From the NCBI GenBank assembly GCA_050292235.1, contig JBNKLG010000081.1, forward strand, positions 1 through 12,996: a stretch of DNA of 12,996 nucleotides. Reading direction: 5' to 3'. The stretch's first letter is position 1. Each line of letters opens with the position of its first letter. Both the position numbers and the translations under genes were made by a program. The stretch comes from JBNKLG01 sp050292235. Its GTDB lineage: Bacteria; Pseudomonadota; Gammaproteobacteria; Chromatiales; Chromatiaceae. The notes below the pieces were generated by a model. That model worked only from the letters and a program-made list of their open reading frames with translations. It ran no database searches and had not been told where the DNA came from. Of this stretch, positions 8,176 to 12,996 are shown piece after piece.

Positions 8176-8216
8176 GACGGTCACTGGGGTTATGGATCCG
8201 ATGTTGTATGCAAGTT

Positions 8217-8233
8217 AGCAGAAAATATGCCAA
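8217..8233 (-). promoter_or_regulatory. Candidate sigma-54 (RpoN) promoter of the SPOR gene
   Basis: The minus strand reads TTGGCATATTTTCTGCT. Against the -24/-12 consensus TTGGCAC-N5-TTGC(A/T), the GG and GC dinucleotides are 10 bases apart, as required, with TTGGCA intact and TGCT at the -12 end (one mismatch in TTGC, one in the C of CAC). The predicted start is near 8206, about 30 bases before the ATG at 8175. It would make transcription of the SPOR gene, and perhaps the two tRNA-enzyme-like genes, depend on a bacterial enhancer-binding protein. The spacing match makes it better than a random hit, but it is unproven. Confidence 0.55.
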
Positions 8234-8235
8234 TT

Positions 8236-8251
8236 ATGAAATAAATTTCAT
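8236..8251. promoter_or_regulatory. Perfect palindrome, possible operator between divergent genes
   Basis: ATGAAAT-AA-ATTTCAT is a perfect inverted repeat with 7-base arms and a 2-base centre. It lies 3 bases upstream of the candidate -24 element of the SPOR gene and about 75 bases before the divergent 176-aa gene. Arms of this size with a short centre suit a dimeric regulator. The core AATAAATT is also the core of the Pseudomonas FleQ box as I remember it (GTCAATAAATTGAC), but the outer bases differ. No T-run follows, so it is not a terminator. Confidence 0.4.
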
Positions 8252-8294
8252 GCTATTTTACATGTAGATGGGCCTTGAACTTAAGGTCTTGCAT

Positions 8295-8300
8295 TATAAT
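8295..8300 (+). promoter_or_regulatory. Possible -10 box for the 176-aa gene
   Basis: A perfect TATAAT lies 25 bases before the ATG at 8326. The only -35-like hexamer (TTGAAC, 8275-8280) is 14 bases away, shorter than the usual 16-18, so this promoter is doubtful. The surrounding gap (8185-8325) is AT-rich compared with its neighbours. Confidence 0.35.
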
Positions 8301-8325
8301 TCCAATTTGCTCTGGGGATTAATTT

Positions 8326-8856
8326 ATGGCTGATAAAGAGCCAAAAAAGCAGCCGACTATTCGTTTTGGAGGATTGGATATTCCTACCCATGAGGCTTGG
8401 GAGAAACTGGAGATTGCCGAAACCGCACTGACTCGCTTTAAAGCATTGATCGATAAGTACCCTGATTTGGCGAACGCTGAGCTTAAAGAGGCTGAGCGGG
8501 TTGCGCGACAGCGTCTGGCTTCGGTTCAGGTGTCCATGCCCTCCAGACCGGCCAAGACGCCAGATCTCGAGGAACTGGTGCGTCGGTTGGCTGGGGAGTA
8601 TCAACAGCTGGATGATATTTTGGATGCACTTTGTCGTGAACATGGTGTGGAGCTGGATTATCTGGGGCTGGTACATATTATGGGATTGGAAGCCTATCAG
8701 GTATCCCTGGGCAAAGAACTCAAGGTCTATGAGGCCAATGCGCTATCTGATGAACAGGTGGCTGAGATATGGAATGAACTGCAAATGCCAACACCGGGAG
8801 GTGCGGTTCATTGGGATTCAGCAGCGATTGAACGCCTTCGCAAAGAGCTGGTTTGA
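8326..8856 (+). CDS. Protein of unknown function, 176 aa
   Basis: I do not recognise this protein. It starts at ATG 8326, 7 bases after a GGGGA ribosome site (8314-8318), and both the reading frame and codon use look real. There is no signal peptide or membrane segment, so it is probably cytosolic. The N-terminus is lysine-rich (MADKEPKKQP) and followed by IRFGGLDIPTHEAWEKL. Residues 25-68 and 80-108 look alpha-helical and charged (EELVRRLAGEYQQLDDILDAL). The C-terminal half contains VELDYLGLVHIMGLEAY and ends with AAIERLRKELV. No catalytic motif or metal-binding cluster was seen; the only Cys is at 108. It is divergent from the SPOR gene and convergent with the PilZ gene: the two stop codons abut in the palindrome TGATCA (8854-8859), with no terminator between them. 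Context gives no clear job. Confidence 0.8.
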   Translation: MADKEPKKQPTIRFGGLDIPTHEAWEKLEIAETALTRFKALIDKYPDLANAELKEAERVARQRLASVQVSMPSRPAKTPDLEELVRRLAGEYQQLDDILDALCREHGVELDYLGLVHIMGLEAYQVSLGKELKVYEANALSDEQVAEIWNELQMPTPGGAVHWDSAAIERLRKELV

Positions 8857-9603
8857 TCAACCTTTTCTCGACCGACGCTGTAGTTGCTCCCGTTCCAGTT
8901 GAGCGATCTTTCGGGCCAGGCGTTGTATCTCCTGTTGAGGCATGTCAATAAATCGACATCCGACCTGGGAAATCCCACCTTTCCGGTCATGATGCACATG
9001 ACCGATTTCTAGATTGCAAATGAATGGCGTCTGGTCCAGTAATTCAAACTCTCCCTTGGTGATTTGCTGTCCCCGTGAGATATTGGTGTTCAGCGCTGTG
9101 TGCAGGCCAAGACCACCCAGGGATAAATCAAAGAGGCGACCTTCCAGCAATTGGCCTTGTGGTCCCAGGCCGCTGAAGCTAATAAAGCTTTGCCATAACC
9201 GGATGCGGTAGGTATCTCGGCGTTGAAAGTAATAGAGCTGCCCAGGAAAAGCGACGGCGTAATATCCGTGCCCTTGGTTGTCCCGATCATTGCTCAGGCG
9301 TTTGCAGCGGAAATGGACCCGTATCCCCTGTAGGGTGGCGTCAGCAATAATTTCTTTGCTGTTGCTGATGGCTTCATGACCCCGGGCATCACTGACTTGG
9401 TCAAAATGGAGTTGCTGTAGAGAAGAATCAATGCTTCGGATGACGGAGGGGAAGACAGATTTGCGATCCGGTCCGATGGTCAACAGCTGAACCTGGTTTT
9501 TTAAGTCGGTGAGAATGTGTTCCAGCTGTTCGGGCCGCTGAACCAAATGGCGCGTTTGGTCATTATGAGTCTTGCGGTCTTTAAAAAAATTGAGAAAGGC
9601 CAT
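8857..9603 (-). CDS. flgZ: PilZ-domain c-di-GMP flagellar brake protein (YcgR/FlgZ type)
   Basis: A 248-aa two-domain protein. The N-terminal YcgR-like domain covers about residues 20-122 (ILTDLKNQVQLLTIGPDRKSV ... YYAVAFPGQLYYFQRRDTYR). The PilZ domain follows, with the c-di-GMP-binding RxxxR in QRRDTYR (Arg129, Arg133) and DxSxxG in DLSLGG (Asp159, Ser161, Gly164). It ends in a basic, helical tail. In this family c-di-GMP binding turns the protein into a brake on the flagellar motor. It is the third gene after flgM and flgN, the same order as flgZ in Pseudomonas, 60 bases after flgN, so it is probably expressed with late flagellar genes from the flgM promoter. ATG 9603 has no clear ribosome site. 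The symbol flgZ rests on synteny; ycgR is equivalent. Confidence 0.9.
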   Translation of the reverse strand: MAFLNFFKDRKTHNDQTRHLVQRPEQLEHILTDLKNQVQLLTIGPDRKSVFPSVIRSIDSSLQQLHFDQVSDARGHEAISNSKEIIADATLQGIRVHFRCKRLSNDRDNQGHGYYAVAFPGQLYYFQRRDTYRIRLWQSFISFSGLGPQGQLLEGRLFDLSLGGLGLHTALNTNISRGQQITKGEFELLDQTPFICNLEIGHVHHDRKGGISQVGCRFIDMPQQEIQRLARKIAQLEREQLQRRSRKG

Positions 9604-9663
9604 GAGGGATGGCGTGATCTGTAGAAAGTTAGGGTAGAGGATAGCTGATGCTCAGCCCTTTTG

Positions 9664-10131
9664 TCAGGCTTTTACGCTGGTAAAAGAGGTGGCGTCAGGT
9701 TGGGCAATGCCGGTTTTACCATAGGTTTTGGTGGTATTGCTGGGCTGCGTGAGGATATCCAGGGCCATCTGGGTTCGCTGTTGTCCGAGTTGAATAAGGC
9801 CGCCGTTGAGGCGATTTTGTACTTCAAGCTGACGTGTGGTTTCCAGAAGCGCTTTCCAAACGCCTACAGCAGTGGGCGCATGGGTATGAATAAAATCCTC
9901 AATGGATTTTTTGTTGTCCTGTAAGCCGTGGTCAGATAGGAGCTCCGCGCGCTCAATGGCGTGTTGGGTCATGGTTTGGAGCAGGGCAATTTTCTGCTGG
10001 GTAATGGTTTCCAGCTGATCGGATTTGGTCTGTTGCAGGGCGGCCTGTTCCTGTTTTAAGCAGTCGAGCAACTCTTCGGTACTCGCCAACTCGGTGCGTA
10101 GCTTTGTTTCAAATGTAGCGCCAATGGTCAT
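9664..10131 (-). CDS. flgN: Flagellar export chaperone FlgN
   Basis: FlgN is a small cytoplasmic chaperone that keeps the hook-filament junction proteins FlgK and FlgL export-ready. The 155-aa product is almost wholly helical, rich in Gln, Leu and Glu, with a coiled-coil N-terminal part (residues 1-75) and the family signature NRLNGGLIQLGQQRTQMALDIL (about 105-126). It is followed by a disordered tail with TYGKTGIAQP, a pattern common after the NG...AL.IL helix in FlgN. Sequence identity in this family is low, so position counts: it starts 5 bases after the flgM stop codon and lies between flgM and the PilZ gene. Translation is probably coupled to flgM, since no separate strong ribosome site is seen. 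Confidence 0.88.
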   Translation of the reverse strand: MTIGATFETKLRTELASTEELLDCLKQEQAALQQTKSDQLETITQQKIALLQTMTQHAIERAELLSDHGLQDNKKSIEDFIHTHAPTAVGVWKALLETTRQLEVQNRLNGGLIQLGQQRTQMALDILTQPSNTTKTYGKTGIAQPDATSFTSVKA

Positions 10132-10136
10132 GATGA

Positions 10137-10433
10137 TTAAACCAGCAATCTCTCCATATCCAGCATCCTCGAAGCGATCTTCTCTGGATCAAAAGGATAG
10201 TCGCCACGTTTTAGGGCGTCACGAACAGCCTCAATTTTTTCACGATCGATCCCGGAAGCACCTGCGATCTGCTGTCCTAGTGCACTCATTTCCGTTCCAG
10301 TGCTAGTGAGGCTGACACGGTCTTCTTGGCCATTGTCCTTGGGGCCAGTTACTGTGGTTTTGGTTTCGGTGGGTTTTGTCCCGGGACTAGGGCTGATCGT
10401 ACTACCGCCAACTTTGTTGATATCAATGTTCAT
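10137..10433 (-). CDS. flgM: Anti-sigma-28 factor FlgM
   Basis: FlgM binds and silences sigma-28 (FliA) until the hook is complete, then leaves through the flagellar export gate. The 98-aa product has the family plan: a disordered, Pro/Thr/Ser-rich N-terminal export half beginning MNIDINKVGG, and a C-terminal sigma-binding helical part (about residues 60-98) reading GIDREKIEAVRDALKRGDYPFDPEKIASRMLDMERLL, the classic FlgM signature. An AGG in GGCAGG lies about 8 bases before ATG 10433. It is first in a flgM-flgN-flgZ operon and has its own sigma-28 promoter, giving the usual feedback in which FliA makes its own inhibitor. Confidence 0.95.
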   Translation of the reverse strand: MNIDINKVGGSTISPSPGTKPTETKTTVTGPKDNGQEDRVSLTSTGTEMSALGQQIAGASGIDREKIEAVRDALKRGDYPFDPEKIASRMLDMERLLV

Positions 10434-10460
10434 CTGACTACCTGCCTAACTTTAATTTAG

Positions 10461-10488
10461 AGACTCCCGATCTTTTAGTCGGCAGTCT
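10461..10488. repeat. Inverted repeat over the flgM promoter -10 and start site
   Basis: Arms AGACTCCCGA (10461-10470) and TCGGCAGTCT (10479-10488) are complementary at 9 of 10 positions, with one C-C mismatch, around an 8-base loop TCTTTTAG. The right arm overlaps the FliA -10 box and the left arm covers the predicted first transcribed bases. No T-run follows in either direction, so a factor-independent terminator is unlikely. It may be an operator for a dimeric regulator, a cruciform-prone start site, or chance. Confidence 0.5.
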
Positions 10489-10502
10489 GAAAAGAAACTT
10501 TA
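10476..10502 (-). promoter_or_regulatory. Sigma-28 (FliA) promoter of flgM-flgN-flgZ
   Basis: On the minus strand the -35 element TAAAGTTT (plus-strand 10495-10502) is followed after exactly 11 bases by GCCGACTA (10476-10483). The enterobacterial FliA consensus is TAAAGTTT-N11-GCCGATAA, so the -35 is perfect and the -10 differs at two positions. The start would fall near 10469, leaving a 5' leader of about 35 bases to the flgM ATG at 10433. The flgA stop is 36 bases upstream of the -35, so flgM has an independent promoter. Confidence 0.85.
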
Positions 10503-10538
10503 GTTCTTATTTCTGGTAATGGTACGCATTGTATTGGC

Positions 10539-11237
10539 TCACTGCATTTCCACCAAGCCGGGTGAACGAATAATACCCTCTACCTGTTTTTTTGAGCTGA
10601 GATTGCGTACGGCAACCCGATCACCAATGCTGCCATGACCCAAGGCCTTGCCTTTCATACGAACCTCAATGCCGCCAATGCGACTGATCAGGGTGACCAT
10701 ATTGCCGTATTTGACGGCTTTGGGGGTGAATAACATGCTTTTTTTGAGAATGGTATTGCGACGGACATCGCGGCGCAACTGCTGGCCAATAATCAAGTCG
10801 GACTGTTCAAAGAAATCTCCATATACTTTACTACTATCTATATGGAGGTGGCGAAGGTCCTTAGCCTGGAGAATCTCGCCACGGGACAGGTGGCGATTTG
10901 AGACCATGACGTTCAGTGTACGGCGGATGTTGACGGGAACAAAAAGTGACCAAGTGGGATCATCGCAGCGGACGCCTACGGTCGTTCGTCCCAGGGGGCG
11001 GAAATTTGGTGGTTCAAACCCCTGTAAGGATTGGTGACAAGAGGGCATGGACAGATGATCGTCCAATGGGTGGGGGGTGATGTCAGCTGGTGAGTCTGGG
11101 TTGTCCAGTCGTTGCTGAACGTATTGAATTGCTGCCTCATGAATGCTGCTGTGGCTTTGCTCTTCGGCAATTGAGCTGGTGCAGAAAAGCAGCAGTATGC
11201 TGCCGACTAAAGTTATATCTCGAAAGTGTCTGTACAT
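10539..11237 (-). CDS. flgA: Flagellar P-ring assembly chaperone FlgA
   Basis: FlgA is a periplasmic protein needed for assembly of the FlgI P-ring around the flagellar rod. The 232-aa precursor has a signal peptide (residues 1-24, hydrophobic core LVGSILLLFCTSSIA, cut after IAEE or nearby). An N-terminal domain follows with two cysteines (67 and 91) placed for a disulfide, then a SAF-like domain (about 109-172: VSNRHLSRGEILQAKDL ... GQQLRRDVRRNTIL), and a C-terminal beta domain with VKYGNMVTLISRIGGIEVRMKGKALGHGSIGDRVAVRN and the family ending SSKKQVEGIIRSPGLVEM. The length is normal. It is divergent from cheV (179-base gap) and has its own sigma-54 type promoter, fitting an early or middle flagellar gene rather than the sigma-28 class of flgM. 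Confidence 0.94.
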   Translation of the reverse strand: MYRHFRDITLVGSILLLFCTSSIAEEQSHSSIHEAAIQYVQQRLDNPDSPADITPHPLDDHLSMPSCHQSLQGFEPPNFRPLGRTTVGVRCDDPTWSLFVPVNIRRTLNVMVSNRHLSRGEILQAKDLRHLHIDSSKVYGDFFEQSDLIIGQQLRRDVRRNTILKKSMLFTPKAVKYGNMVTLISRIGGIEVRMKGKALGHGSIGDRVAVRNLSSKKQVEGIIRSPGLVEMQ

Positions 11238-11274
11238 GGCTGTGGCTCTGGTAAGAAAGCTTTGGAAGCATTTA

Positions 11275-11290
11275 GCGAAAACTGTGCCAA
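11275..11290 (-). promoter_or_regulatory. Sigma-54 (RpoN) promoter of flgA
   Basis: The minus strand reads TTGGCACAGTTTTCGC followed by T. GG and GC are separated by exactly 10 bases, TTGGCAC is a perfect -24 element, and the -12 element is TCGC instead of TTGC. The start would be near 11263, about 26 bases before the flgA ATG at 11237. RpoN control of basal-body genes through FleQ/FlrA-type activators is known in polar-flagellated gammaproteobacteria; the activator is not in this window. Confidence 0.75.
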
Positions 11291-11296
11291 AATGAT

Positions 11297-11350
11297 AGTG
11301 CGTGTTTTCCGCACTTCCTGCCAGAAGGCTATGTAGAATAGGGTAGTGCG
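11297..11350. repeat. Three AGTGCG half-sites in the flgA-cheV gap
   Basis: AGTGCG occurs at 11297-11302 (plus) and inverted, CGCACT, at 11310-11315, making a 6-base-arm inverted repeat with a 7-base spacer. A third copy lies at 11345-11350 (plus), and copies one and three share the longer TAGTGCG. The first is 7 bases upstream of the flgA -24 element. They may be regulator sites for flgA or cheV. The rest of the 179-base gap (11238-11416) shows no reading frame, and no convincing cheV promoter was found. Confidence 0.3.
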
Positions 11351-11416
11351 GTTGATGGTTTGGGTTTTATGGCTTCACGCTGCGTACCTAGGCCAATTTT
11401 TTAGGAGTCGCTTGTT

Positions 11417-12355
11417 ATGTCCAGTATTCTCGATGGGGTTGATCTGCGAACTCAGTTGGCGGGTGCCAACCGTTTGGAGCTCCTATTATTCCGGTTGACT
11501 GGAAAGCAGCTGTTTGGGATCAACGTTTTCAAGGTGCAGGAGGTGATTCAGTGTCCCCCTCTGACCAAAATGCCCAAAGCCAGCCCCGTCGTTCGTGGCA
11601 TAGCCAATATGCGTGGTAAGACACTGAGCGTCATGGATTTGTCCATGGCCATTGGCGGCCCTCCCCTGGGGGACGTCAGTGCTGGTTTTGTCATCGTGAC
11701 CGAATACAACAGTGCCATTCAGGGTTTTTTGGTGAGTTCGGTGGATCGCATCATCAATATGAACTGGCAGGAGATCAAGCCACCGCCCAAGGGTGCAGCT
11801 GCCAGTAGTTATATGACGGCTGTGACAGAGGTGGATAAGGAGTTGGTTGAGATCATTGATGTTGAAAAGGTCTTGGCTGAGCTTCTCGGTACTGATGAAC
11901 TCGTTAATCCTGATCTCATTGGCGATAATCAGGGTGATTTTGAACAGCATGTTCTGGTGGTGGATGATTCCGTTGTGGCCCGCCGTCAGGTAACCCACGT
12001 GTTGCAGCAATTAGGGGTGAACTATACCGAATGTTCCAATGGCCGGGAGGGATTGGAACAGCTTCGTGCTTGGCGTGATGAAGGCAAAAATCTCAAGTCC
12101 TGGCTGGCATTGGTGATTTCAGATATTGAGATGCCCTCAATGGATGGTTATTCGTTATCGGCGACCATTCGAAAAGAGCCTGGCATGGAAGACCTCTATA
12201 TCATTATGCATACCTCGATGAGTGGGGTATTTAACGAGAGCATGGTGGCCAAAGTGGGGGCCAATCAGTTCCTCTCCAAGTACGACCCCAACGAGCTGGC
12301 CAAAGCCATACAGGCGCGTCTGGAGGCGCATCGCGAAGAATTTGCCAATGCCTGA
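11417..12355 (+). CDS. cheV: Chemotaxis coupling protein CheV (CheW-receiver fusion)
   Basis: CheV couples chemoreceptors to CheA and is modulated by phosphorylation of its receiver domain. The 312-aa product has a CheW-like domain at about residues 18-160 (LLLFRLTGKQLFGINVFKVQEV, VVRGIANMRGKTLSVMDLS, TAVTEVDKELVEIIDVEKVL). A response-regulator receiver domain follows at about 177-303, with the acidic pair Asp183/Asp184 (LVVDDS), phosphoacceptor Asp236 (ISDIEMPSMDG), Thr266 (MHTSMS) and Lys288 (LSKYDP), all key residues intact. AGGAG (11403-11407) lies 9 bases before ATG 11417, a good ribosome site. cheR overlaps its 3' end by 8 bases, so the two are co-translated. The cheV-cheR order beside flgA is common in Pseudomonas- and Vibrio-like clusters, where flgB usually follows. 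Confidence 0.95.
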   Translation: MSSILDGVDLRTQLAGANRLELLLFRLTGKQLFGINVFKVQEVIQCPPLTKMPKASPVVRGIANMRGKTLSVMDLSMAIGGPPLGDVSAGFVIVTEYNSAIQGFLVSSVDRIINMNWQEIKPPPKGAAASSYMTAVTEVDKELVEIIDVEKVLAELLGTDELVNPDLIGDNQGDFEQHVLVVDDSVVARRQVTHVLQQLGVNYTECSNGREGLEQLRAWRDEGKNLKSWLALVISDIEMPSMDGYSLSATIRKEPGMEDLYIIMHTSMSGVFNESMVAKVGANQFLSKYDPNELAKAIQARLEAHREEFANA

Positions 12356-12996
12356 GTCTAAATATCCCTTTCAGGCTCATGCAACTCTGTTGGTTCAAGA
12401 ATACGCAGAGTTGCGCCAATATTTAGAAAAGGCCAGCGGTATTGTGCTGGGAGAGAACAAAGAGTATCTGGTCTCCAGCCGCTTAGGTAAGCTGTTGCGT
12501 GAGTACAAACTGGATAGCTATAGCGAGTTGGTGCAGGCTCTGAAGAGAGGCGTCAATCAGCGCCTGCGCACTGCTGTCATTGATGCCATGACTACCAATG
12601 AGACCTTCTGGTTTCGTGATCCTGCGCATTTTCGCTTGTTGGAAGATATCTTGCTGGCACGCAAGAAGAGTGAGATGTCGGCAGTTCGCATCTGGTCTTC
12701 GGCCTGTTCTTCTGGTCAGGAGCCTTTTTCCCTCAGTATGTCCATTGATGACTTGCGCAAACAGAAAGGATTCAGTAGCCGCGTGGAAATTGTCGCGACC
12801 GATTTGTCGGAACGCATTCTGGCGGAAGCGGCCAAGGGCATCTACTGCGGCTTGTCCCATGTGCGGGGCTTAAATGATGAATTACGGCGCCGGTATTTCA
12901 TGCCCAATGGTGATTGTTCCGAGGTGCGTCCCGATCTCAAGCGGGCAGTGAGCTTTCGTAAACAGAACCTGATGGATTCCTATGGTGGTTTGGGTC
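12348..12996 (+). CDS. cheR: Chemotaxis protein methyltransferase CheR (partial, 3' end beyond window)
   Basis: CheR transfers methyl groups from SAM to glutamates of chemoreceptors, resetting sensitivity during adaptation. The window holds 216 codons plus one base of a protein usually about 275 aa. The N-terminal helical domain covers about residues 12-80 (QEYAELRQYLEKASGIVLGENKEYLVSSRL). The catalytic part begins at TTNETFWFRDPAHF (82-95), with the SAM-binding IWSSACSSGQEPFSLSM (115-131) and the motif ATDLSERIL (150-158). ATG 12348 overlaps the cheV end by 8 bases and gives a normal N-terminus. No frameshift was seen in my translation to the right edge. Confidence 0.93.
   Translation, partial: MPESKYPFQAHATLLVQEYAELRQYLEKASGIVLGENKEYLVSSRLGKLLREYKLDSYSELVQALKRGVNQRLRTAVIDAMTTNETFWFRDPAHFRLLEDILLARKKSEMSAVRIWSSACSSGQEPFSLSMSIDDLRKQKGFSSRVEIVATDLSERILAEAAKGIYCGLSHVRGLNDELRRRYFMPNGDCSEVRPDLKRAVSFRKQNLMDSYGGLG

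Noticed and set aside
8271..8292. Sigma-54 promoter for the 176-aa gene (GG...GC)
   Set aside because: GG and GC are 18 bases apart, not 10.
9640..9655. Small hairpin GCTGA-TGC-TCAGC after flgN as a terminator
   Set aside because: The stem is 5 bases and no T-run follows on the minus strand, the direction of flgN; the T-rich side is on the plus strand, where no gene ends.
10445..10458. Second TAAAGTT upstream of flgM as another FliA -35
   Set aside because: No GCCGATAA-like element lies 11 bases downstream; that position is already the ribosome site and flgM start.
11370..11386. TGGCTTCACGCTGC as a sigma-54 promoter for cheV
   Set aside because: GG and GC are 9 rather than 10 bases apart and the -24 element is poor (TGGCTT).
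1..12996. Mobile element, prophage, CRISPR or defence system
   Set aside because: No transposase, integrase, terminal repeats, spaced direct repeats or defence-family motifs were seen; genes are tightly packed core functions.

Overview
The window looks like chromosomal core DNA from a polar-flagellated gammaproteobacterium with moderate GC. This rests on close residue-level resemblance of IlvD, ArgE and ArgA to the enterobacterial enzymes as I remember them, on a flgM-flgN-PilZ operon next to flgA and cheV-cheR (an order known from Pseudomonas-like flagellar clusters), and on sigma-54 and sigma-28 type promoters. I see no mobile element, CRISPR array, rRNA or tRNA. The genus cannot be fixed from the sequence alone.

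Region 1 (1-5233) is biosynthetic. ilvD (minus strand, 3' end off the left edge) makes branched-chain 2-keto acids. It is divergent from argE-argA (plus strand), which carry out deacetylation of N-acetylornithine and acetylation of glutamate. A secreted DUF3108-type protein follows argA in the same direction.

Region 2 (5230-8325) is a minus-strand three-gene unit: a SPOR-domain membrane protein with a very acidic cytoplasmic tail, an MnmC-oxidase-like FAD enzyme, and a methyltransferase of the YtqB/MnmM family. The last two overlap by 19 bases and look like a two-protein version of the bifunctional tRNA enzyme MnmC. The unit is preceded by a good sigma-54 promoter candidate and a perfect 7-bp-arm palindrome. 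A divergent gene of unknown function (176 aa) lies on the other side.

Region 3 (8857-12996) is flagellar and chemotaxis: flgZ/ycgR (PilZ, c-di-GMP brake), flgN (hook-filament junction chaperone), flgM (anti-sigma-28) and flgA (P-ring chaperone) on the minus strand, then cheV and cheR (cut by the right edge) on the plus strand. A near-consensus sigma-28 promoter drives flgM-flgN-flgZ and a near-consensus sigma-54 promoter drives flgA, so the usual flagellar hierarchy is readable in the DNA.

The most interesting points are the split MnmC-like pair in a gammaproteobacterium, the SPOR gene under an apparent RpoN promoter with a nearby palindrome, an inverted repeat lying over the -10 element of the flgM promoter, and the unrecognised 176-aa gene. 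I found no clearly new multi-gene defence or biosynthetic system; most of the window is ordinary core genome.
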